Source: Cytophagaceae bacterium UBA6715 | GTDB lineage: Bacteria > Bacteroidota > Bacteroidia > Cytophagales > Spirosomataceae | Direction: 5' to 3' | Assembly: GCA_002454335.1 (NCBI GenBank) | Contig: DKIP01000019.1 | Coordinates: forward strand, 4,759-35,679 | DNA: 30,921 nucleotides | Part shown: piece by piece, positions 1 through 6,723 of the stretch | Layout: each line of letters opens with the position of its first letter | Numbering within the stretch: position 1 is the stretch's first letter | The notes under the pieces: model-generated | Databases searched by the model: none | What the model saw: the letters and a program-made list of their open reading frames with translations, nothing else | What the model was told of the DNA's origin: nothing | Position numbers and translations under genes: made by a program

Positions 1-266
1 GCTTGAAGTTCTGCTTGTAAAGCACGCTCTTTTTGACCTAAGTCCACCTGTAAGCGATACCCTTTATTTTCAAACTCTTTTTGAGCATCTTTGTAAAACT
101 GATAATTCGTCAACAATGAATCTGAATTTACAAACACGATGCGCTTGCCCTCAGCAGTTACGCCTGCTCCTGCAGAACCAGCACCTGCGGTAGGCTTGAA
201 AAATGAATAAGCGACTGCAAGTGTTAAAACTGCCAACCAAACGTAAGAGATACTTGAATTTTTCAC
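1..266 (-). CDS. OmpH/Skp-family periplasmic chaperone (partial, C-terminus outside window)
   Basis: N-terminal 88 residues are visible. They start at a GTG (266-264) and read MKNSSISYVWLAVLTLAVAY, a short polar N-terminus and one hydrophobic segment (signal peptide or anchor). A small Gly/Ala-rich linker follows, then RIVFVNSDSLLTNYQFYKDA, which matches the first beta strand and start of the helical tentacle of OmpH/Skp proteins (IaYVNsDsLl..Y). The rest (QKEFENKGYRLQVDLGQKER) is the expected amphipathic coiled coil. Skp-type proteins hold unfolded outer-membrane proteins in the periplasm. An in-frame TAG lies upstream at about 314 and no ATG intervenes, so GTG is the best start. It lies downstream of the penicillin-acylase gene pair, but the 78-nt gap allows its own promoter. 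Family assignment is fairly secure, the exact role is inferred. Confidence 0.75.
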   Translation of the reverse strand, partial: MKNSSISYVWLAVLTLAVAYSFFKPTAGAGSAGAGVTAEGKRIVFVNSDSLLTNYQFYKDAQKEFENKGYRLQVDLGQKERALQAELQ

Positions 267-344
267 GGGTTTAATTTTAATTATAAATGGATTTAATGGT
301 AAATATACAATCTATGCTTCGATTGTCCTAAATTTTTGATAATT

Positions 345-683
345 CTATCGCAATCTGGCTCCTGCCCAAGTCCAAAAGCCCAAAAAGATTCCTCCAATGA
401 GCCCTGTAACCAAATAAAGCAAAGGGACACTTCCTTGCAGCGGCAACAAAGTAGCCATCCGAACAGGCAAGGCGCTTGGATTCGAATAATTTAACCACCA
501 TGCGGAACCACCCCACAGCAAAATTCCAGAAATAAAGCCTACCGTAAAGGAGCTTTTTACCGGAAATTTTAACAAATAGGCCAAAACTCCAGCCTGAATT
601 CCCATCGCATACCAAGGTAAATAGAATCCAACGATTGCGCCGACAATGATTAAAATGATGATACGTAATGTATTGCTTTGCAT
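345..683 (-). CDS. small hypothetical integral membrane protein (112 aa)
   Basis: I do not recognise a family. The protein has about three hydrophobic segments (residues 7-25, 28-60 broken by a KFPVKSS turn, and 84-108), separated by short loops, and ends in GARLR. Its start ATG is 5 nt after the stop of the penicillin-acylase-family gene, so the two are almost certainly co-transcribed and possibly translationally coupled. A competing frame at 328-615 on the same strand has cysteine- and tryptophan-rich composition with no pattern and is a shadow. The overall look is of a small multi-pass membrane protein, perhaps a partner or tuner of the periplasmic hydrolase. That partnership is inference from position only. 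Confidence 0.6.
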   Translation of the reverse strand: MQSNTLRIIILIIVGAIVGFYLPWYAMGIQAGVLAYLLKFPVKSSFTVGFISGILLWGGSAWWLNYSNPSALPVRMATLLPLQGSVPLLYLVTGLIGGIFLGFWTWAGARLR

Positions 684-688
684 GATGA

Positions 689-3115
689 TTATTTTGATAA
701 AGTAATTGTCTTACGAATGCGACTGGACGATTGATTCGGATTTTCTAAAAATAACAAGGGACGTAACTCTCCTTTGGCCCAAGTATCAATTAAATCATCG
801 TAATGCACGCTTCCGGGATTTCCTGATTGTCCACCTGGGTAAATGCCATAAGCTTTCGGATTACCCGTTTTCGACAATTCGACAATAAATCGCCAAGATG
901 GACCTGTCTTTGTCGTTGCGGCGTTCACAATGGAACCTCCTCCACCAATCGGGATCTTTAAACGACTCAAGGCATCCATGCCTGGAATTAAATGGCGAAC
1001 ACCCGTTTGTTTATGCTTGTACCAAGCCCACTCGGGACCCAGTGCACCATGATGTTTCACGAGGGTGTCAACCGTAGCTTGGAAAGAAGAAGAAATAATC
1101 TGTTCCATCGTCTCGTTCTTACCTTTTGTTTTAACATTATCCCACCAACGTGCATTAGCTTCATATTCTATTAAATGAATCGTACGGTCAATCGCCGGCC
1201 GATTCATCGGAACCTTTTCGTCGGCCGCAAATTCATCATCCCATAAGGCCGACTGCAAATTAAGCACCCATGTCTCAAAAATCGTTGCACCAACGGACTC
1301 CGGTGAATTTTGCAAATTCCATCCTTTCAATACCCCTAACGCCTGATGATTCGATTTCACGGAACGCATTAATAAAGGCAATAATTTTCTAGCCCGAATG
1401 TTGAAGTTGTCATTTTGTAATCCTCGCAAGGAATCAATGGTCACTTTTTGCATCGCCGTCAATCGTTCATTGATGCGTCGCCCACGTTCCGATGGCGCAT
1501 ATTGCCAACCTAAATAATACGGGTAGCTAGGATCAGTAGAAAACTGATTCGCGGAACTAACAAATTGACGGGCAGGATTTTTGACATGTGGATTGTGTGA
1601 CTGAGGTATAAATCCTTTCCAATCCGCCGCTGGGTCCGTCCCATCCATCAAATATTTTCCTTGCAGCCTCGACTTCAGCGGAAACTTTCCATTCACCCAC
1701 AACGCAATGTCTCCTTCGTTACTCGCAAAAACAAAGTTTTGAGCTGGAGCAGAGAAATAACGCAATGCCTCTGTGTAATCCGTGTAATTTTTGGCACGGT
1801 TCAAACGATAAAAAGTGGTTAGCTCTTGTGATTTCTCATGTGCGATCCAACGCAATGCATGACCCACGGGGATGTTTGGCTTAAACGTCTTTTCATGACT
1901 TAAATAAACAACTGGACCATGGTGGGTGAAAAACACCGTATCAACAAAATCTTTTTTACCTTTAATTTTAAAGGTTTCAATACGCAATTTGGTTTTTTTC
2001 CACTGGCCATCATGCCAATATTCCAATTTGGAGGCGTCCTTAAATTTCACTTGGTACCAGTCCAATACATCGGAACCGACGTTTGTCACACCCCAAGCGA
2101 TATTTTTATTGAAACCCGCAATGACATTTGGTGTTCCCGGCATCGTAGAACCATAGACATTGACACCCGGGGCTACTAATTGAACTTGGTACCAAATAGA
2201 AGGCAATGAAAGCGTCAAATGGGGATCATTGGCCAAAATAGGCATCCCTGAAACCGTCTTATTTCCAGAAACAGCCCAATTATTTGAGCCGATATTCGGA
2301 TCCTTTTCAGGCGTTTGCATGGCGCTCCCTAAACCGATAAAGTCTTTGGGCGCCGCTGGAATGGGTACAGGTTTGAAGTCGATTGGACTGCCTGTTGGGA
2401 TAATCGGACTTTCTTCAAAAGGATAATTCGGAAACAGGTCTTCAGCCACCTCACGTCCGTACTGACGAAGAATATTGGTCATCTTTAAATCATCCGTACC
2501 TGAAGCTAATACAAAAGACATATTCTTGAGAAACAAAGCGCTCTTAATGGGTGTCCAAGGCTCAGGTTTGTAATTCAAAAGTTTATATTCCAGAGGCAAC
2601 TCTCGCTCAGAAAGCGACGCGATATAAGCATTAATTCCATCCGAATAAGCCTCCAAAGCTACCTTTGCCTGTGGATCTTGTTTCATTCCTTCAAAAGATT
2701 GTTCGGCGCCATAAACGGAGCCCATACGACGTTGGAATTGATCCGAAGCTAAGCCTTTTTCACCCACAATCTCCGAAATTCGACCACCCGCAAAATGCGT
2801 TTGAAACTCCATTTGCCATAAGCGGTCTTTAGCCGTGATATAGCCTTGTGCTAAAAATAAATCGTGGTCGTTTTCAGCAAAAATATGCGGTATCGCCATC
2901 TCATCGTAAACAACTTTTACAGGCTTTAGTAAGCCAGGAATATTCAACTCTTCCTCACTCATTTCCTCAGAACCGGCCATTTCAGCATTGATCCAAAATC
3001 CATGATAAGGGCTTAAAAGTTTACCAAAAGGCGGAATTGTCCCCCATGAATTGTCCCATCCAATGGTAACTAGAATAGCTAAAACCAATGGAATGATCGA
3101 TTTAATAAATTTCAT
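689..3115 (-). CDS. penicillin acylase family protein (Ntn hydrolase)
   Basis: An 808-residue exported Ntn amidohydrolase of the penicillin G acylase/acyl-homoserine-lactone acylase superfamily. It hydrolyses amide bonds of acylated substrates in the periplasm; the substrate cannot be read from sequence. An N-terminal hydrophobic segment (residues 5-20) is a signal peptide or anchor. The alpha-chain signature (GYITAKDRLWQMEF, residues 91-104) is followed by a variable linker and then NIGSNNWAVSG, where Ser277 after Gly276 is the expected autoprocessing site and N-terminal nucleophile of the beta chain. Further landmarks are NDPHL, the oxyanion region GFNKNIAWGVTNVGSD, and QNFVFASNEGDIA. Length is typical of unprocessed precursors. 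It is divergent from the glycosylasparaginase gene, another Ntn enzyme, across a 128-nt intergenic region, and is followed by a small membrane protein gene. Confidence 0.92.
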   Translation of the reverse strand: MKFIKSIIPLVLAILVTIGWDNSWGTIPPFGKLLSPYHGFWINAEMAGSEEMSEEELNIPGLLKPVKVVYDEMAIPHIFAENDHDLFLAQGYITAKDRLWQMEFQTHFAGGRISEIVGEKGLASDQFQRRMGSVYGAEQSFEGMKQDPQAKVALEAYSDGINAYIASLSERELPLEYKLLNYKPEPWTPIKSALFLKNMSFVLASGTDDLKMTNILRQYGREVAEDLFPNYPFEESPIIPTGSPIDFKPVPIPAAPKDFIGLGSAMQTPEKDPNIGSNNWAVSGNKTVSGMPILANDPHLTLSLPSIWYQVQLVAPGVNVYGSTMPGTPNVIAGFNKNIAWGVTNVGSDVLDWYQVKFKDASKLEYWHDGQWKKTKLRIETFKIKGKKDFVDTVFFTHHGPVVYLSHEKTFKPNIPVGHALRWIAHEKSQELTTFYRLNRAKNYTDYTEALRYFSAPAQNFVFASNEGDIALWVNGKFPLKSRLQGKYLMDGTDPAADWKGFIPQSHNPHVKNPARQFVSSANQFSTDPSYPYYLGWQYAPSERGRRINERLTAMQKVTIDSLRGLQNDNFNIRARKLLPLLMRSVKSNHQALGVLKGWNLQNSPESVGATIFETWVLNLQSALWDDEFAADEKVPMNRPAIDRTIHLIEYEANARWWDNVKTKGKNETMEQIISSSFQATVDTLVKHHGALGPEWAWYKHKQTGVRHLIPGMDALSRLKIPIGGGGSIVNAATTKTGPSWRFIVELSKTGNPKAYGIYPGGQSGNPGSVHYDDLIDTWAKGELRPLLFLENPNQSSSRIRKTITLSK

Positions 3116-3243
3116 TTGTTGATATAGATAGGATAATAATGACTTTTCAAAGATTTTTTTCTATTTTAGAAAGACAATTTTACGGAATAGTTATACAATC
3201 AACAAATAAATTATCTTTAAATAAATTTCGCTAAACGGCACCC
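3116..3243. promoter_or_regulatory. divergent intergenic region, weak promoter candidates for both Ntn-hydrolase genes
   Basis: This AT-rich 128-nt stretch must hold promoters for both flanking genes. On the minus strand, ATTG, a 19-nt spacer and AATCTTTG is a 7-of-8 match to the Bacteroidota TAnnTTTG box for the acylase gene. On the plus strand, TAAATTTC just upstream of the glycosylasparaginase start is also one base off consensus but lacks a good -33 partner. Neither is strong enough to place a start site firmly. Confidence 0.3.
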
Positions 3244-4173
3244 ATGAGAAGAAGATCATTTTTACAAACGGCAGGTTTATTTGGCGTGACGAGCGCGATG
3301 AACGTCCCAAATCCTGAACCTGTTATCATTGCTACTTGGAAAAATGAGGCGGGAACTAAAGCAGGATATGAGAAAATCCTTCAAACGGGAAAAGCACTTG
3401 ATGGTGTAGAAGCAGGTGCGTGGGTACCCGAAGCAAATCCGGAAGAAACGACTGTGGGGTATGGAGGATATCCTGATCGCGACGGCCATGTAACCTTGGA
3501 TGCTTGCATCATGGATCATTTGGGGAATGCAGGTTCGGTAACTTTTTTGGAAGGCATCATGCACCCCATATCGGTGGCTCGGGCGGTTATGGAAAAAACA
3601 CCTCACGTGATGCTTTCAGGTGAAGGAGCTTTGCAATTTGCCCTATCTCAAGGATTTATAAAACAAGATTTATTAACCGAAAATTCCCGCAAAGCCTGGG
3701 AGGAATGGAAAAAAGTGGCCAAATACGAGCCCAAAGTAAATATTGAGCGCCACGATACAATTGGCTTACTTGCCCTAGGAAAAGCAGGGGAAATTGCTGG
3801 AGCGTGCTCAACAAGTGGCATGGCATTTAAAATGCATGGTCGGGTGGGGGATTCACCCATCATTGGTGGTGCTGTATTTTGCGACGATGAAGTAGGCGGT
3901 GCTTGCGCGACAGGACTAGGCGAATTTGTCATGAAAACACTTGGATCCTTTTTGATCGTTGAATTTATGCGTCAAGGGATGACACCACAGCAGGCATGTG
4001 AGGCAGCAATTATGCGGATTGTAAAGCGCTACAAATACCAAGAATTCCAAGTGGGATATTTGGCAATCAACAAAAAAGGAGATGTAGGCGCTTTTGCCAT
4101 CCAAAAAGGATTTAATTACACCATTACCAAAAACGGCATGACCCAAGTCATTGAAAGTGCCTCATACATGTAG
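3244..4173 (+). CDS. N4-(beta-N-acetylglucosaminyl)-L-asparaginase (glycosylasparaginase), Tat-type signal
   Basis: A 309-residue Ntn hydrolase of the glycosylasparaginase branch (T2 family). It cleaves the GlcNAc-Asn amide bond left after N-glycoprotein breakdown, giving aspartate and 1-amino-GlcNAc. The cleavage/nucleophile site is RHDTIG with autoprocessing before Thr172. CSTSG and KMHGRVGDSPI, the family substrate pocket, follow. The HGRVGDSPI form and overall pattern fit glycosylasparaginase better than plant-type L-asparaginase or isoaspartyl peptidase. The N-terminus reads MRRRSFLQTAGLFGVTSAMN: R3-R4-S-F-L-Q fits the twin-arginine motif with a short weakly hydrophobic stretch, so export in folded form through Tat is likely. 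The start ATG at 3244 is the only one preceding this signal. The gene is followed after 3 nt by glycogen synthase, suggesting one transcript. Confidence 0.9.
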   Translation: MRRRSFLQTAGLFGVTSAMNVPNPEPVIIATWKNEAGTKAGYEKILQTGKALDGVEAGAWVPEANPEETTVGYGGYPDRDGHVTLDACIMDHLGNAGSVTFLEGIMHPISVARAVMEKTPHVMLSGEGALQFALSQGFIKQDLLTENSRKAWEEWKKVAKYEPKVNIERHDTIGLLALGKAGEIAGACSTSGMAFKMHGRVGDSPIIGGAVFCDDEVGGACATGLGEFVMKTLGSFLIVEFMRQGMTPQQACEAAIMRIVKRYKYQEFQVGYLAINKKGDVGAFAIQKGFNYTITKNGMTQVIESASYM

Positions 4174-4176
4174 CTT

Positions 4177-5988
4177 ATGGAGAAGAAAGTAGCCGAAAAG
4201 AAGAAGTTTTTAGTGGAAGTTGCTTGGGAAACTTGCAACCAAGTTGGGGGCATTTACACCGTGATTCGGACCAAGGTTCCCTCTATGGTGGAAAAATGGG
4301 GGGATGATTACTTATTGTTAGGGCCCTATTTCCCGCAAACCGCTGCGGCTGAATTCGAAGCCTTGCCTGTGACAGATGAAACACCCATCGGTCGAGCCAT
4401 TTTATCTATGCGGGCACAGGGGTTACAGGTACATTATGGAAACTGGTTGATTACAGGTAAGCCTAAAATTATCTTATTTGATATTGCCTCCATGTACGAT
4501 CAAGTAGATACAATTAAGGGGAAAATTTGGGAAAACCACAAAATTTCTACCCTAGGTGTGGAGGAATTAGTCAACCAAACAATTGCGTTTGGAGAACTCA
4601 TTCGCTTATTCTTAACCCAATTTGCCGCAGAAAACAAATCCAAAAAAGACATTGTCGTTCATTTCCATGAGTGGATGGCCTCGACCTGCCTGCCAGATTT
4701 AAAGAAGGACAAAGTAAAAATATCGACAGTTTTCACCACGCATGCAACCATGCTGGGCCGTTACCTGGCTGGAAATGTGCCTAATTTCTATGACGTTTTA
4801 GACAAATTTGATTGGCACAAAGAAGCCGTCCATTATGGCATCGAAGCGCAAGCTTCTTTTGAGCGAGCTGCAGCACAAAAAGCCGATGTTTTAACAACTG
4901 TGTCTGATATTACAGCGAAAGAATGTATCGCATTTTTAGGTCGGATTCCTGAATTAATTCTTCCAAATGGGTTAAATATCCAACGCTTCGCCGCGATGCA
5001 TGAACATCAAAATCTACATTCGCTCTACAAAAAGCGAATTTCCGATTTTGTCATGGGGCATTTCTTCCAAAATCAAGCATTTGATTTGGATCAAACGCTG
5101 TACTTATTTACTTCGGGCCGTTTTGAATACTCCAACAAAGGTTATGACATTACGCTCGATGCCCTAGAAATATTGAACAGAAAAATGAAGGAAGCCGGAT
5201 CGAAAAAAACGGTCATCATGTTCTTCATTACCAAGCAGCCCTACCATTCCATTGATCCAGAAGTCTTGCACTCCCGTGCAGTCTTGGATGAGATACGTGA
5301 GAATTGTCAAGCGATTCAGAAGGAAGTTGGCGATAAATTATTCGAAGCAGCCGCTTCATCAAATGATTTACAATTGCCAGATTTAAATCAATTCGTAGAT
5401 GAGTATTGGCGTCTACGGCTTCGTCGGACGGTACAAACCTGGAAGACAAATGCCCGACCGAAAGTCGTTACACACTTGTTAAAACAAGAGGATGACATCA
5501 TTCGCAACTTACATCGGACGCAATTACTTAATAACCCGGATGATCAAGTTAAGGTGGTTTATCATCCCGATTTTATCGTTTCGACGAATCCGTTATTCGG
5601 ACTGGATTACGGCCAATTCGTTCGTGGTTGTCACTTAGGGGTCTTCCCTTCTTACTATGAACCTTGGGGATATACGCCACTGGAATGTATGGCGCGGGGG
5701 GTACCTACGGTTACTTCTGATTTATCGGGTTTTGGTGATTACATGATGCAAATTATGCGCGACTATGAACAATGGGGCGTGAGTGTCGTGAATCGAAAGA
5801 CACAGAACTACCAAGAATCTGCGGAACAATTAGCGAATATGCTTTTCAAATTCACCCAGCAAACCCAACGGGATCGTATCACACAGCGAAACCGCGTAGA
5901 GAGTATTGCGGATACATTTGACTGGTCAAATTTGCGGGGATATTATGATACGGCGCATGAATTAGCTGTGTTAAAAAAACGGAAATAG
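4177..5988 (+). CDS. glycogen synthase, GT3 (eukaryote-like) family
   Basis: A 603-residue cytosolic glycosyltransferase that extends alpha-1,4-glucan chains from a nucleotide-glucose donor. The start VEVAWETCNQVGGIYTVIRT is the classic N-terminus of GT3 glycogen synthases (yeast and animal type), unlike bacterial GT5 GlgA, which begins with a KxGGL motif. Other landmarks are VVHFHEWMAS and VFTTHATMLGRYLAGN, LPNGLN, TSGRFEYSNKGYD, and the C-terminal PSYYEPWGYTPLECMARGVP with the E-X7-E pair Glu495 and Glu503. GT3 enzymes are known in Bacteroidota. Length is shorter than eukaryotic enzymes because the phosphorylated N- and C-terminal tails are absent, so allosteric control is expected to be simpler. 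It starts 3 nt after the glycosylasparaginase stop and converges with the alkD-like gene across a strong hairpin. Confidence 0.93.
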   Translation: MEKKVAEKKKFLVEVAWETCNQVGGIYTVIRTKVPSMVEKWGDDYLLLGPYFPQTAAAEFEALPVTDETPIGRAILSMRAQGLQVHYGNWLITGKPKIILFDIASMYDQVDTIKGKIWENHKISTLGVEELVNQTIAFGELIRLFLTQFAAENKSKKDIVVHFHEWMASTCLPDLKKDKVKISTVFTTHATMLGRYLAGNVPNFYDVLDKFDWHKEAVHYGIEAQASFERAAAQKADVLTTVSDITAKECIAFLGRIPELILPNGLNIQRFAAMHEHQNLHSLYKKRISDFVMGHFFQNQAFDLDQTLYLFTSGRFEYSNKGYDITLDALEILNRKMKEAGSKKTVIMFFITKQPYHSIDPEVLHSRAVLDEIRENCQAIQKEVGDKLFEAAASSNDLQLPDLNQFVDEYWRLRLRRTVQTWKTNARPKVVTHLLKQEDDIIRNLHRTQLLNNPDDQVKVVYHPDFIVSTNPLFGLDYGQFVRGCHLGVFPSYYEPWGYTPLECMARGVPTVTSDLSGFGDYMMQIMRDYEQWGVSVVNRKTQNYQESAEQLANMLFKFTQQTQRDRITQRNRVESIADTFDWSNLRGYYDTAHELAVLKKRK

Positions 5989-6027
5989 ATTATCAGTTTT
6001 AGCTCCTTGAATGAGCCCAGAACTCCT

Positions 6028-6062
6028 TACCTTTGGCAATCCTCCAAGGTTTGCCAAAGGTA
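6028..6062. terminator. perfect 12-bp hairpin between convergent genes
   Basis: TACCTTTGGCAA (6028-6039) and TTGCCAAAGGTA (6051-6062) are exact reverse complements around an 11-nt loop. Outside them CTCC and GGAG can extend pairing after a small bulge. It sits between the glycogen synthase stop and the alkD-like stop (6064), so it probably ends transcripts from both sides, though it lacks a clean U-tract. Confidence 0.6.
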
Positions 6063-6063
6063 C

Positions 6064-6723
6064 TTAGGAGATATGCTTTAAAGCCTCCCGTTTCGACAAA
6101 GGCATCAAAGCATTTTCAGCTACAAATTTCCTTACCCAATCCGCATCCGTACGGGCATATTGTCGCAAAGCCCAGCCAATCGCTTTCTGAATAAAAAACT
6201 CTTTGGACGTATTTAATGATAAAATCACCCGACTCAACAACTCCAAATCCGTTTTCGTTTTATAATTCAATTGAAATAGGATACAAAGTCGTTGATGCCA
6301 GAAAATGGGCGATTGCATCCAACGAGCCACCCAAATATCTCGCTGATCTGGGAACTTGATGAAATATTCACTTAAAACTTTAGGCGCTAATACATCCACA
6401 ACATCCCACCAGGTTTTCGCATCTACCCATCGATCGATTAGCTCCGGAACACGTGCATCCCAAGATTTCTTCGCTTTTAAAAGGTATTCCATGGCAGCAT
6501 ATTGAAATTCGCGCTCCGGCAATGCGAATAAGTCAGAACAAACTTCGAACCAATCTTCAGACCGTCCATATTGTTTGTAAATATCCTTGAATACAAGCGC
6601 ACGCTCAGGCTTTTTGATCCCAATAAATGGATATTGTTCCCGCATGTACCAGCGCATCCAGTACGCATTTTCGGGATTATCTAAGGCATAAAATGCCTCT
6701 TGGATGGCAGATACAAAATTCAT
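6064..6723 (-). CDS. AlkD-like DNA alkylation repair protein (HEAT-repeat DNA glycosylase)
   Basis: A 219-residue all-helical protein of the DNA alkylation repair (AlkD/AlkC) superfamily. AlkD removes 3-methyladenine and 7-methylguanine without flipping the base. Family residues are visible: Trp106 and Asp110 in KTWWDVVD match the CH-pi and catalytic positions of AlkD (Trp109/Asp113 in the Bacillus cereus enzyme), and Trp184 in AIGWALRQYARTD matches its third active-site Trp. MRWYMREQYPFIGIKKPER is the standard N-terminal region. Its start codon overlaps the stop of the upstream GH106-like gene by one base (TAATG), which implies translational coupling even though the two functions look unrelated. 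Cytosolic, no signal peptide. Confidence 0.9.
   Translation of the reverse strand: MNFVSAIQEAFYALDNPENAYWMRWYMREQYPFIGIKKPERALVFKDIYKQYGRSEDWFEVCSDLFALPEREFQYAAMEYLLKAKKSWDARVPELIDRWVDAKTWWDVVDVLAPKVLSEYFIKFPDQRDIWVARWMQSPIFWHQRLCILFQLNYKTKTDLELLSRVILSLNTSKEFFIQKAIGWALRQYARTDADWVRKFVAENALMPLSKREALKHIS

Noticed and set aside
328..615. 95-aa minus-strand frame overlapping the small membrane protein
   Set aside because: No recognisable pattern, aromatic/cysteine-rich random look, and the alternative frame at 345-683 has clear membrane segments and sits 5 nt after the acylase gene.
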